A stretch of 50,485 bases of DNA from the NCBI GenBank assembly GCA_017444065.1, contig JAFSXJ010000025.1, positions 1-50,485 on the forward strand, read 5' to 3'. The notes beneath the pieces were generated by a model. The model was not told where the DNA came from. It saw nothing but the letters and a program-made list of their open reading frames with translations, and did no database searches. Position 1 is the stretch's first letter; the number at the start of each line of letters is the position of its first letter. Position numbers and translations under genes: made by a program. The stretch comes from Paludibacteraceae bacterium (GTDB lineage Bacteria > Bacteroidota > Bacteroidia > Bacteroidales > Paludibacteraceae). Shown in pieces: positions 7,737-17,135 of this stretch.

Positions 7737-9402
7737 CGTTGCGGATAACTACACCCTTGTAGTCCTCGCCGACCTCGATACCAAGCACGTTGTAGAGCTT
7801 GTTGTCGAACAATTCGTCAGGCTTGGTGGTGACGAGTGCGCTTCTGTCGTTTATCTGTGTGATGTTGAATGTCTGCTCAGCACCGTCAGCATCAATGGTA
7901 ACGACAGCGGAACGAGTCTCTACGTCAGCAGGAATCTCCTCGGCATAGATGCCAACCATCGCCACACCATAGTTGCTCCAATAAGTGGTGTCAACAACCA
8001 CTTCAATCCAATCTACATCGTAATCGATAGCCCAATCTTCGGGATATACGTTGGAATATAGGTAACTTGCCTGATTCTCGGTGTCCTCGTCATAGTATGC
8101 AAAGCCACCTGCCGCAGGAGCATTGAGATCCCAACCCTCAGCCGGCTGTGCGGGCAGAGCAGCGTTCTCAGTAGTTGTGGTATCGTTGATGAGTGTCGGC
8201 CAGTAAGCATCGAAGCTGACGCCAAGGTTTTGTCCCCATTTGCCGCCTGCACCACGGCTGTAGCGCGGACTGATTTGTCCCTTGTACTGATAAACGGTAG
8301 TACCGGTGAACGGGTTATGGAAGTCCTCATAGATACCGAAGTCACAGCCGCTCTCATTGAAGTTGGTTAACTGAACGTAGAAATTGCCGTTAACATAAAC
8401 AGGAACTTGCGTTGTTGCGCCGAAGATGTCGGTATCATAGAACTTGGCAGCCAGTGTACCAATCGTACCCCAGTTAGCACCGGCGTTGACGAAATCTTTT
8501 CTTGTGATTTCTGTTGCAGCAATCGTGTCGGTGAAGTCAATACCATTATTGGTAAACGGGAACAGAGCGACGCGCAGTACGGCATCAACAGGGAAAACCA
8601 ACGAGTCATTCAATTGGTTAGCATTGTAGATAGGATAGAGAATCTTCTCGATCTTCATCAAACCGCGGTTGTCAACCAGAATACCCAGTGTATCAGCGGT
8701 TGTTACGCGGTCGGCAGAATCCAAGTGAATACCACAACCGTCCTGATATGGGTCGCCGGTCTGCTTGCCACCTACCATATAGAAGTCGCCTGTGTCGGTC
8801 AGCGTGTCAGTCTCCATAGCGCAGAGAGTCAGATATGAGTTTTCGCCATTGAGCCATTTGCCCTCCATAGCAGAGAGGACGTATTGACCTTTGGTACCGT
8901 TTCCATACATAGTGCCCTTGATACTATATGTTTCATCGCCAATCTCGAGGTCATGATCAGCCGTCTCAGGCATATAGTACATACCATTAATCCAATAACG
9001 TGTTGCATAGGTGGCAGTGTTTTCAGCAACCAATTTGCCGTTAACCGACCAAGAGGTAGCACCATAAGCGTTGATGTACTTAGCAGTGTCCATCAGCGGG
9101 AACTGAATGAAACCGAGGTTATAACCGCTCAGTCCTTCATACAGACCGAGATAGAACGAACCCGGTGCATAATATGTGTCCGCTGCATCATATTCAACGG
9201 GTTTGGGAGCGCGGAAAGCGTTCAGTTCCTCGATATAATTTTTCGAGTCACGCCATTCAAACTGAGCCTGTACGGGAAGATCATCAACAAATTGCGCTTT
9301 TTCGCCGCTGAATTGTACCTTCTGTACCTTGGAGAGGTCAATGTTCTGTGCATTAGCCAGACTTGCTACAACCAATGCACCAATAAGTAAGAACTTTTTC
9401 AT
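7717..9402 (-). CDS. secreted protein with BACON-like C-terminal domain, SusC/D-operon partner
   Basis: A 561-residue product with a standard signal peptide (MKKFLLIGALVVASLANAQ) and no lipobox. Most of it is acidic and beta-rich with no domain I can name. Residues about 460-535 (WIEVVVDTTYW through RSAVVTIDADGAEQTFNITQ) look like a BACON-type immunoglobulin-like domain, common in Bacteroidota surface proteins. It ends LYNVLGIEVGEDYKGVVIRN, a short tail seen repeatedly in secreted proteins of this order. It is the last protein of the SusC operon, 56 bases after the DUF4302 gene, so it probably acts in binding the same unknown substrate at the cell surface. Confidence 0.7.
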   Translation of the reverse strand: MKKFLLIGALVVASLANAQNIDLSKVQKVQFSGEKAQFVDDLPVQAQFEWRDSKNYIEELNAFRAPKPVEYDAADTYYAPGSFYLGLYEGLSGYNLGFIQFPLMDTAKYINAYGATSWSVNGKLVAENTATYATRYWINGMYYMPETADHDLEIGDETYSIKGTMYGNGTKGQYVLSAMEGKWLNGENSYLTLCAMETDTLTDTGDFYMVGGKQTGDPYQDGCGIHLDSADRVTTADTLGILVDNRGLMKIEKILYPIYNANQLNDSLVFPVDAVLRVALFPFTNNGIDFTDTIAATEITRKDFVNAGANWGTIGTLAAKFYDTDIFGATTQVPVYVNGNFYVQLTNFNESGCDFGIYEDFHNPFTGTTVYQYKGQISPRYSRGAGGKWGQNLGVSFDAYWPTLINDTTTTENAALPAQPAEGWDLNAPAAGGFAYYDEDTENQASYLYSNVYPEDWAIDYDVDWIEVVVDTTYWSNYGVAMVGIYAEEIPADVETRSAVVTIDADGAEQTFNITQINDRSALVTTKPDELFDNKLYNVLGIEVGEDYKGVVIRNGEKFIR

Positions 9403-9432
9403 ACCAATGTTGTTTTATTAGTTAATACCTGT

Positions 9433-9450
9433 GGAAGTCTCTCGACTTCC
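9433..9450 (-). other. intercistronic hairpin
   Basis: Complementary arms GGAAGTC and GACTTCC with a 4-base loop lie between the DUF4302 gene and the BACON-domain gene. No T-tract follows on the minus strand, so it is not a standard terminator; it may set relative mRNA stability within the operon. Confidence 0.45.
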
Positions 9451-9458
9451 GTTTGTTG

Positions 9459-10775
9459 TTATTTCAAACTACTTGAACCGCTCATGACGATAGTGCTCTT
9501 GTCATCAGTGAGTTTGAGTGCCTTCGTCGGATTAAGAGCATCGTCGGCGGACAAAGTAAATGTGTTAGTAACCGTAGCAACGAGTTCCGGCAGTTTGTCA
9601 GCTTTCGGATTTGCATACCAAACGCTTGCCGTTTCGTTGGCGGGTTTATCCAGTGTGACAACGATATGTCCAGCCTTTTCTGTGTTCGATACGTTGACAG
9701 CAAAGTCGGCAACAAGTGTGGTCTTCTTGTTACTGCTGTTCTTGTACTCGTACTTGATACGCAGGATATATGCGCCTGCGTAGCGGAATACGGTATCCGA
9801 ATAGGTGATTGCCACGCTGTTGACCTTGGCTTTGTTGTCACTGGTAAGGGAAACAAGTTGGCTTTGGAATGCCGAAACAGCCTCTGCAAACGCACCAGTT
9901 GATGAAGTGAGGTTAGCTGTCCAGCCTTTGTTGACATCAATATAGGTCATGAAGAGCTGGTTAAGGTCGCCCGAACTGATAATGCTACCACTCTCGCCCA
10001 CGAACTTGTCGCCCTCAAAGGTGTAGAGACGCTCGTTACGCTGGTCGTTGAAGCCATAGCTCATCATAAAGCCGTCCAGAGTGGGGCAGATGGGGTAGTT
10101 CTCCGGGTCTTCGGTAGCAGCCTTCTGACCGTATTCCATGATGTTGAACAGGCCGGAAGCACCGTTGTGCAGGTAGAACAACTTGTCGCCTTGTTGCAGG
10201 GTAAGTATATTTCCGTTACCGAAATACTTCGTCAGTCCGTCAGCACATGCCTGGAAGTAATCATCAGGCGTCATGTCCGGCATCGGTCGCAGAATGGTGT
10301 AAGCCGAATGCTTCTTGCCTTTGAGCACAACTCGTTCGCTGGTAGCGCTAAGTATAAGGAACTCGTAATCACCCAGATAACCGTTTCCGTCAGTCTGTGG
10401 GTCTGCCCATGCGTGCAGCACCTCGTTGTAAGTATCGAAGGTAAGGATGGGACCGTAATCAAGCTTCACATCCCATGTGCTGACATCGGTTTTTAACTGA
10501 TTGTTGGTTGTCAGGGCGTTCTTTGCCGTAGCAGAAACACGACCGTTGGAGTCGAACTTAACAATCAGGTTATATCCGCGCGAATCGGTGTTGGCGAAAT
10601 AGAGCATCTCCCAACCGTTAGCCGGCGATACCAATACGGTATTTGCATTGTTCAAAGCGTCTTGTGCACGCTCGGCGGCAGACCGGTCAAACAAGCTCTC
10701 CTCGTCGCGGTTGCAGGCGCATAGCACGCTCGCAAGCGCTAATCCTATTAATAGATATTTTGCTTTCATACTCAC
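9459..10775 (-). CDS. DUF4302 lipoprotein
   Basis: A 438-residue exported lipoprotein with lipobox LCAC (Cys21 from the first ATG; an ATG two codons later is equally possible). The N-terminal half has the DUF4302 pattern: SAAERAQDALNNANTVL, then ANGWEMLYF, and further on LDYGPILTFDTYNEVLHAW, YEFLILSAT and VVLKGKKHS. Members of this family occur beside SusC/SusD pairs in Bacteroidota and are presumed to be surface substrate-binding or accessory lipoproteins. Here the gene starts 16 bases after the HExxH lipoprotein gene. Ligand unknown. Confidence 0.85.
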   Translation of the reverse strand: MSMKAKYLLIGLALASVLCACNRDEESLFDRSAAERAQDALNNANTVLVSPANGWEMLYFANTDSRGYNLIVKFDSNGRVSATAKNALTTNNQLKTDVSTWDVKLDYGPILTFDTYNEVLHAWADPQTDGNGYLGDYEFLILSATSERVVLKGKKHSAYTILRPMPDMTPDDYFQACADGLTKYFGNGNILTLQQGDKLFYLHNGASGLFNIMEYGQKAATEDPENYPICPTLDGFMMSYGFNDQRNERLYTFEGDKFVGESGSIISSGDLNQLFMTYIDVNKGWTANLTSSTGAFAEAVSAFQSQLVSLTSDNKAKVNSVAITYSDTVFRYAGAYILRIKYEYKNSSNKKTTLVADFAVNVSNTEKAGHIVVTLDKPANETASVWYANPKADKLPELVATVTNTFTLSADDALNPTKALKLTDDKSTIVMSGSSSLK

Positions 10776-10791
10776 TGTTGTTTATCGCTAC

Positions 10792-11706
10792 TTAGTTGTT
10801 CTGAAATTCGAGATTCATAATCTTATCCCAATCCATCACTTTCTGGCGCTCTTGTACTTCGGCGCGCAAGGCGTCGAGGTCAAGATCCCATTTCTCCATC
10901 AGCCAGTTGCGGCAGATGTCAATCTTCTGGTTAAGAATCTTTGCTCCGTTTTTGCCATCCTGTCCGGCTATGGTGAGCATCTTATTGATGTCGGCGTCAG
11001 ACTTGACGATATAGTTGGCAATGATTTCCACAAAGTCCTCACGTACCTGGCTTCCGCCGTATGGCGAAGCAAATCCTAACTGCCATGCCTCTGTGTTGGA
11101 TGTGTACTGCCATCCGTCGGGGTTGTAGTCGGCAGCACTTAACTGTTCGAACTCCTTCGGCAGCGTTTTCTTCTGGTGGAGGATATGCGAGAACTCGTGG
11201 TGCATGGTCTTGAAGATGTACTCGTTCAGTTGTTCGATGTTGTTCGTCTCCATGAGGTTGACCTTCATCAGCGTAATCTTGATACCACCTTCAGCCTGTC
11301 CGAGTTTCTCGGTGCCCTGTGAGGCGTTAATCATCGCCGAACCGATAAGTTGGATGATACGCGGACCATTCTCCTTGAGAAATCCTTTAGGCGCAACCTT
11401 GTCGTACACGTCGTACCAAAGATACAATGCTACGTGTGCGATGGTATCCGCCATACCCATGCTGACCGGTACTACGTTGTAGTTCGGGTCGGTGGCGTTG
11501 TCGTCCAAACGATAACGGAACTCTACGTTGTAAGGAATAGTGTAGTGCTCGTAGAGCCAGTTGTCAAAGTCGCGCGTATAAGCGTTGGGGTCTTCGACGG
11601 GGTCGATGAAGATTGACGGACCAAACTCCGTCTTCTCCTGACACGATGCCAATCCCATCAGCAATGCGCAGACCAATACAAATTGATATATCTTATTCGT
11701 TTTCAT
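10792..11706 (-). CDS. SusC/D-associated zinc metallohydrolase lipoprotein
   Basis: A 304-residue lipoprotein (lipobox LASC, Cys22) carrying MHHEFSHILHQKK, with the zinc ligands expected at HEFSH, residues 170-174. Its pattern fits the substrate-import-associated metallohydrolase lipoproteins that sit beside TonB-dependent receptors in Bacteroidota. Further conserved segments are DNWLYEHY near residue 50 and REDFVEIIANYIV, where the glutamate could be a third metal ligand. It is placed 15 bases after SusD. By analogy it should trim or release a substrate at the outer membrane for import; no substrate has been shown. Confidence 0.88.
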   Translation of the reverse strand: MKTNKIYQFVLVCALLMGLASCQEKTEFGPSIFIDPVEDPNAYTRDFDNWLYEHYTIPYNVEFRYRLDDNATDPNYNVVPVSMGMADTIAHVALYLWYDVYDKVAPKGFLKENGPRIIQLIGSAMINASQGTEKLGQAEGGIKITLMKVNLMETNNIEQLNEYIFKTMHHEFSHILHQKKTLPKEFEQLSAADYNPDGWQYTSNTEAWQLGFASPYGGSQVREDFVEIIANYIVKSDADINKMLTIAGQDGKNGAKILNQKIDICRNWLMEKWDLDLDALRAEVQERQKVMDWDKIMNLEFQNN

Positions 11707-11721
11707 ATTCGTATTGTTTTA

Positions 11722-13455
11722 TTAGTCGTTGGTTTCACGCGTGATTGTAGCACCGAGCGCTTTCGCCTCAAGGAAGTTGGTGCGGATAGGCTCGTTGTCC
11801 GTTACGGCTATAGCTGTTACGCTACTGCTGCCACCTTCATCACCCAAAATGACGCGCGGGTTGGCTGCCATACCAGCGAGTATTACCTCCTGCGGCAGCT
11901 GGATAGCACGACGGTCGTCGTTCCAAACAAGGGTATGAACGGGGTCAGTTCCTTGCCGGTGGGTGATCTCAATGCCGTAGCGTTTGAGATCGTGCCAACG
12001 CAGACCGGTATGTATCGTTTCCAGACGACGGAAGTGCAGTGCGCAGCGTACGACGGCAATCTGGTCGGCGGACATTGTCCAAGCGGGGCAGATGTCCGTG
12101 TTGTGCAGCACAGGCGAGATGTTACGGTTAGCACCATTGGTGTAGAAGTTCTTAATCTTTGCCAGCGTGAGGTTGACATTTCCGTTAGGAAGTGTATCCA
12201 TCCGGCTGTTGTCGTTCACGTCATAACTCTGAGCCCACATACGCAGGTCATTGATTGCGCCATCAAGGTCGTTGAGCTGCGCTTTAGCTTCTGCGCGGCA
12301 GAGCAGCGTCTCGTTGGTAGTGAACGCGCGTGTTACGCCGTGGATATAGCCGTAGCCGTTCACCTTGTCGGTGTACTCAAACAGATAGTAGAAGTACGCG
12401 AGCAACGAACCATACTCCTGCCCTGCCGACCAAACGGAATAACCGGGGAAACGGCTTCTCCAGCACGGGCCTGGACCGGAAGTGGTGTAGTTACGTGCGT
12501 CACGGTTGAACTGGTAGCGACCATAGGTTGAGAATACCGTGTAGCTGGCTTGCGACATCGTGGTGTAGATGAGCAGGTTAGCCGGTGACTTGGCGTCAAT
12601 CCAAGCGTTCATCTCCGTCTGGATATCCGTGCAGTCCACAAGGGCGTAGCGTGCATCGAAGAGCATGCCAAGTATGGCATTCTCGTCTGTGGTCAGAACG
12701 TAATCCGCTTCCTGCAAGGCTTTTTGCCACTGACGGGTGTAGAGGTAGAACCGTGCGGCAAAGGCGTGCGCCGCCTTGACATTGAAGTGGTAGCGCGGTA
12801 CGGTATAGTACTCATCGCTCACCAGCGGCAGAGCCGCCTCAATATCCTCCTGGATTGCCATATAGGTGTCATACACTGTTCCGCGGTAATAGACGGGCTT
12901 GACGGTCGTCTCCGGAGCCTTCATGTAATGAATACCCGAATCCTGGCGGCTGAGCGTTTCGTCTTTGTAGGTCTGGCAGAACACTGTAGCCAACAGGAAG
13001 TGATGGTAGGCGCGGCTTATCAAGGCTTCGCCCTTTTCGGCATCCATGTTAATGCCCTGTGCCTCCAACTCTTCGATGGCTTTCAGTGCTTGGTTGCAAG
13101 CGGCGATAGCCGAGTAGCAACCGTCCCAGATGTATTTGGGCGAATCCTGCTGACCACTGCTGACAACGGGCTGCCATGCAAAGATTTCGTCATACATCTT
13201 ACTGAGCGCCAGCAGCGAGTTGGCGTGACCGGTATCGTCAGGTGAGTTGTTGTCGATGACGTTGTCCGAACTGAACTCGCAAATAACGCCGGCGTTAGCA
13301 TTCGTGTATGCAGAAACCAGCAACAGACGTACTTTTTCTTTCGTATCAATCGAAGCACGCATATCAGGGTTCTTGTCGAGGAATTCACATCCTGTCACTA
13401 CACCCATTACAAGCGTCAACGCTGCGATATACAATATATTGAAGTTCTTTTTCAT
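11722..13455 (-). CDS. SusD/RagB-family outer membrane lipoprotein
   Basis: A 577-residue lipoprotein (lipobox VTGC, Cys23) with SusD hallmarks: the post-cysteine CEFLDKNPD segment, tetratricopeptide-like helices such as GEALISRAYHHFLLATVFC, the AAHAFAARFYLYTRQWQKAL segment, and the C-terminal RRLETIHTGLRWHDLKRYGI. SusD proteins form the lid over the SusC transporter and capture ligand. It follows SusC by 20 bases and precedes the metallohydrolase lipoprotein. With no glycoside hydrolase nearby the ligand need not be a glycan. Confidence 0.95.
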   Translation of the reverse strand: MKKNFNILYIAALTLVMGVVTGCEFLDKNPDMRASIDTKEKVRLLLVSAYTNANAGVICEFSSDNVIDNNSPDDTGHANSLLALSKMYDEIFAWQPVVSSGQQDSPKYIWDGCYSAIAACNQALKAIEELEAQGINMDAEKGEALISRAYHHFLLATVFCQTYKDETLSRQDSGIHYMKAPETTVKPVYYRGTVYDTYMAIQEDIEAALPLVSDEYYTVPRYHFNVKAAHAFAARFYLYTRQWQKALQEADYVLTTDENAILGMLFDARYALVDCTDIQTEMNAWIDAKSPANLLIYTTMSQASYTVFSTYGRYQFNRDARNYTTSGPGPCWRSRFPGYSVWSAGQEYGSLLAYFYYLFEYTDKVNGYGYIHGVTRAFTTNETLLCRAEAKAQLNDLDGAINDLRMWAQSYDVNDNSRMDTLPNGNVNLTLAKIKNFYTNGANRNISPVLHNTDICPAWTMSADQIAVVRCALHFRRLETIHTGLRWHDLKRYGIEITHRQGTDPVHTLVWNDDRRAIQLPQEVILAGMAANPRVILGDEGGSSSVTAIAVTDNEPIRTNFLEAKALGATITRETND

Positions 13456-13475
13456 ATCTGCTTCGTGTTTATGGG

Positions 13476-16400
13476 TTAGAATCCTAATTTAACTGTCAGC
13501 GTGAACTGGCGGGGAACAGGAGAAGCCACACCACCGGTGTTATAGAACTCGGGGTCACGACCGTTGAGCTTCTTGTCGGCATATGCCAGCCATAAGTTCG
13601 TGGCAGTCACCTTAACGCCGAAGTTCGAAACGGCTTTCTGTCCCTCGAAATACTTCGCCGGCAGGTCATAGCTCAGCGACAACTCTTTCAGTCGGATGAA
13701 GTCACCTTTGGCTACGCGCTCGGTCGAGTAGTTGTATGCCGAGTATGCCCAATAGAGGTTGTGAATCTCCTGGTACTGACGCTTGGTGGCGATAGCCGGG
13801 ATTGTGGTCACAGCTTCGTCACCGGGAACAACCCAGCGGTTCTTCATCTCCTTCATACCTGCGGTAAGGTCGCTGTACTGGCTGCTGTACACGTAGCACA
13901 GGTCGTTCAGACGCAGCACGTTACCGAAGTTGTAGGTGAAGAAGATATTCAGTTTCAGGCCTCTCCATGAGAAGGTGTTGCCGAATGAACCGGTGATAGT
14001 CGGCTCAACCGTACCCTCATACTTCAGGTAGTCTGGCACCTCCTCGTCCGGTTCGGTATTCGACGGCCAGAAGGCTTGGAAGTCAAGGGTCTCGTAGTTA
14101 CCGGGGCCGGCAATCTCGGTGTGCTCCTTGTTGATGTAGAAGGTGGGCAGACCTTCCTCGGTCAGACCGGCAAACGGGAACGAGAACATGGCACCTACAG
14201 GATACCCCTCCTTACGGCTCATAACGGAACCCGAAACCAGCTCATACACCTGCGGACGAGAGTCCAACTTGGTGATGATGTTCTCCGACCAAGAGAATAT
14301 CCAGTCGGTGGTCCACTTGAAGTCTTTTGTCTTGACGTTCACGGTCGAAAGTGTGAACTCGCAACCTTGCGATTGCATGGTAGCGTCGTTGGCGTACTTC
14401 GTAACGGCACCGCCCACACCCATTGTCAGCACCAGACCAATCAGGTCAAAGTTGTTACGTTTGTACCAGTCGAACTCCAGGTTTATGCGGTTGTCGATGA
14501 ATCCGAGAGCAAGACCGATGTTCAACTCGTGCTTCTTCTCATATGTCAGTTCGGAGTTCTCAAGGTCGTAAAGTTCAATACCCGTCTCCGAAGCGTTGGT
14601 GTTCGGGCGGTAGGGGCTGTAGCTCTGGAAGACGGCGAGTGAGTTAGTCACCCATGCCGGACCGCGGTCGGCGGTCAGCGAGTAACTGGCTTTCAGGCTG
14701 GCGTATGTCCACCATTTGTCGAAGGTAGCGTTCCACCAGTTCTCCTCGTGTGCGTTCCATGCGCCGGAAACGTTCCATGTCGGCAGCCAACGGGCTGAAC
14801 GGCTCTTGCCGAGTTTGTTCGTACCTTCGTAGCGCACAGTACCGTTGAGGGTGTAACGTGCCTTGTAGGAGTACGTACCCATGGCGAAGAATGCCAGGTT
14901 GCGGTAGTAGCCAAAGTCGTTGGAGAAGTATGTGCTGTTCTCCTCCTGGCTTTGCTTGAACAAACGGTAGTCCGTGAAAGGTACGCCACCGTTGTCGTAC
15001 TGGTATCCCCAACCGCGGAACCACTTGTACTGGCGCTCGGTCGAGTTCAGTTCGCCACCGCCGAAGAGGCTGATGATGTGATCACCGTTACGACCGAGGT
15101 CGCGGTTATAACTAATCGTTGCGCGGAAGTCCGTGGATAGCAAGGTGTACTCTGTGAGGTTGTATATACCTCCCTTGGGCAGGATTGTCTCCGGCAGCGC
15201 CTTATTGTCGTCAGGATCGGTATAGAGGAAACTGTTACTCTCGCGAATAGTATGATCCTCAGGATCTATACCTGCGCGATATGCACGAGCCTGGTTCGAC
15301 TGGTCGGTGATATTGTGTTCCTGCGTGCTTTGATAGTAGCGGACAGCTCCCAGCGCATTAATCTCCAAACCGCGAACGGGTTTGTAACTAATGTCGCCCT
15401 GGAACTTGAGGTCGGTAACCTTGATGTCGATGTAGTTGCGGTCCAACTCGTCCTTGATATTGAAATCGCAGTAGTTGCGGCGATACCAGGCATCCGGATC
15501 CATCGCACGAGAAGTATTCGTGGCGTATGAGAACGGGTTGATATCAAACTCACGGCTTACCGCACCTGAGATAGGGTCGGTCTGCGAGGATATTGTTCCC
15601 GGTGCTTTCTGCTTACGGTAGCTGCCCATGAAATTGATACCAGCGGTCAGCTTCTGCTTGCTGTTGCCGGGGAGCAAATCAAAATTGGCGTTAGCCGTAC
15701 CGGTAAAACGCGAGATAGAACTGGACTTGTACCATCCCGGGTCCTGCATTGCTGAGAGCGAAGCATAGACGCGTGCACGCTCCGTACCGGCGGAGTAGGA
15801 TAGTGAGTGGTTGTGCATCACTGTCTGGTTGAAGAGCTCCTTGAACCAGTTCGTGTTGCGGAACTCCGCCTGACGCAGGTATGCGTTCTTGGCGGCAGTG
15901 GTGTTCTCCAGACCTACGCCACCGGCTTCTGCCTGGTCAATCAGTTTGTACATCAAACCATATACACCGCTGTTCTTGGCACTACTCAGTGCGCTGTACT
16001 CCAGCCATCCCTTGCGTTCCAACTCCTGATAGATACCCATCTGCTCCTGCGAGTTACAGATATCGAAGTCGTTGTACGACGGAATCATACGATATGTGAT
16101 TTCGCTGGTGTATTGCAGACGCGACTTGCCAGCCTGACCTTTCTTGGTGGTAACGACAATCACACCTGCCATGGCACGTGCACCGTAGATAGAGGTTGCC
16201 GAACCGTCCTTCAAGATTTGGAAACTCTCAATATCCTCAGCGTTGATACCGGCAATGGCACTGGCGATCAGCGTCTTGGCATCACCTGATGACAGGTCAT
16301 CGGCACTCATCTCCACGGCGTCCTCGAGTACGACGCCGTCAACTACCCACAGCGGCTTCGATGCGCCGTAGATGGATGTAGCACCACGTACGCGGATTTT

Positions 16401-16874
16401 CGGTGCGGTACCGAATGTACCGCTCACGTTCTGCACGCTCACGCCGGCAGCCTTTCCTTCCAGCGAACGGCTGATGTCAGCCACACCGGAGAGCATCGTC
16501 TCGTCAGCGTCCAACTTGGTCGTTGCTCCGGTGAACAGACGTTTGTCCTGCTTGACCATACCTTGTACGACAACCTCCTGAATCTGCTGGCTTTCCGTTT
16601 CCAGCGTCACTTTCATCGTAGGCTTGGCCGGAACTGTCACAGTCTTGTAGCCAAGGTAGGAGATTGTCAGTGACTTCTTACCTTCCGGTACAGTGATTTC
16701 GAATTGACCTTCAAAGTCTGTCACGGTACCGATTGTTGTTCCCTCAACCTGAACGGCAGCACCGATAGCGCCGTCACCGTTCTCGTCGAGAACCGTACCT
16801 TTCACCTTCATCTGTGCCAGTAAGGCTACAGGCAACAGACACAGGCAGGCTAATAATACGTAAAATCGCTTCAT
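13476..16874 (-). CDS. SusC/RagA-family TonB-dependent outer membrane transporter
   Basis: A 1132-residue product of typical family length. It has a signal peptide (MKRFYVLLACLCLLPVALLAQ), an N-terminal carboxypeptidase-D-regulatory-like domain (about 23-95: VKGTVLDENGDGAIGAAVQV through SYLGYKTVTV), a TonB-box-like stretch IQEVVVQGM, the plug (SLEGKAAGVSVQNVSG, IRVRGATSIYG, PLWVVDGVVLE, FQILKDGSATSIYGARA), and a long beta-barrel ending in FTLTVKLGF with a C-terminal aromatic residue. It imports a large ligand delivered by SusD, powered by TonB. First gene of the operon, with its own promoter at 17,007-17,038. No linked sigma/anti-sigma pair or hybrid sensor was seen. Confidence 0.96.
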   Translation of the reverse strand: MKRFYVLLACLCLLPVALLAQMKVKGTVLDENGDGAIGAAVQVEGTTIGTVTDFEGQFEITVPEGKKSLTISYLGYKTVTVPAKPTMKVTLETESQQIQEVVVQGMVKQDKRLFTGATTKLDADETMLSGVADISRSLEGKAAGVSVQNVSGTFGTAPKIRVRGATSIYGASKPLWVVDGVVLEDAVEMSADDLSSGDAKTLIASAIAGINAEDIESFQILKDGSATSIYGARAMAGVIVVTTKKGQAGKSRLQYTSEITYRMIPSYNDFDICNSQEQMGIYQELERKGWLEYSALSSAKNSGVYGLMYKLIDQAEAGGVGLENTTAAKNAYLRQAEFRNTNWFKELFNQTVMHNHSLSYSAGTERARVYASLSAMQDPGWYKSSSISRFTGTANANFDLLPGNSKQKLTAGINFMGSYRKQKAPGTISSQTDPISGAVSREFDINPFSYATNTSRAMDPDAWYRRNYCDFNIKDELDRNYIDIKVTDLKFQGDISYKPVRGLEINALGAVRYYQSTQEHNITDQSNQARAYRAGIDPEDHTIRESNSFLYTDPDDNKALPETILPKGGIYNLTEYTLLSTDFRATISYNRDLGRNGDHIISLFGGGELNSTERQYKWFRGWGYQYDNGGVPFTDYRLFKQSQEENSTYFSNDFGYYRNLAFFAMGTYSYKARYTLNGTVRYEGTNKLGKSRSARWLPTWNVSGAWNAHEENWWNATFDKWWTYASLKASYSLTADRGPAWVTNSLAVFQSYSPYRPNTNASETGIELYDLENSELTYEKKHELNIGLALGFIDNRINLEFDWYKRNNFDLIGLVLTMGVGGAVTKYANDATMQSQGCEFTLSTVNVKTKDFKWTTDWIFSWSENIITKLDSRPQVYELVSGSVMSRKEGYPVGAMFSFPFAGLTEEGLPTFYINKEHTEIAGPGNYETLDFQAFWPSNTEPDEEVPDYLKYEGTVEPTITGSFGNTFSWRGLKLNIFFTYNFGNVLRLNDLCYVYSSQYSDLTAGMKEMKNRWVVPGDEAVTTIPAIATKRQYQEIHNLYWAYSAYNYSTERVAKGDFIRLKELSLSYDLPAKYFEGQKAVSNFGVKVTATNLWLAYADKKLNGRDPEFYNTGGVASPVPRQFTLTVKLGF

Positions 16875-16942
16875 TAATTATATTGTTTTGTTATTCTTCT
16901 ACCTTATTGTACATATACGCGCACACCCATACGCATACACAC

Positions 16943-16965
16943 CATGCCATTCGTGCGTAGGCATG
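16943..16965 (-). other. stem-loop in the susC-type leader
   Basis: Arms CATGCC (16,943-16,948) and GGCATG (16,960-16,965) enclose an 11-base loop in the roughly 125-base untranslated leader of the uptake operon. It may be a regulatory structure; no T-tract follows that would make it a simple terminator. Confidence 0.35.
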
Positions 16966-17006
16966 AATTTTTAAGGTTTGGCGCGTAATGCGTACAAAAA
17001 AGCGCA

Positions 17007-17038
17007 CAAAGGTACAAAAATAATCTGCAAAAAGCAAG
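17007..17038 (-). promoter_or_regulatory. promoter of the SusC/SusD operon
   Basis: On the minus strand CTTG (17,038-17,035) is followed after 20 bases by TACCTTTG (17,014-17,007). This fits the Bacteroidota -33/-7 pattern and places the transcript start near 17,000. Confidence 0.7.
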
Positions 17039-17135
17039 CTTTTACAGCAAAAAAGTGCAAAATGTAATGTTTTTACCTCATTTTATCACCTTTTTATTGC
17101 AAAAAGTTGCGTTTTGCCGCCAAAATGAACATGCG

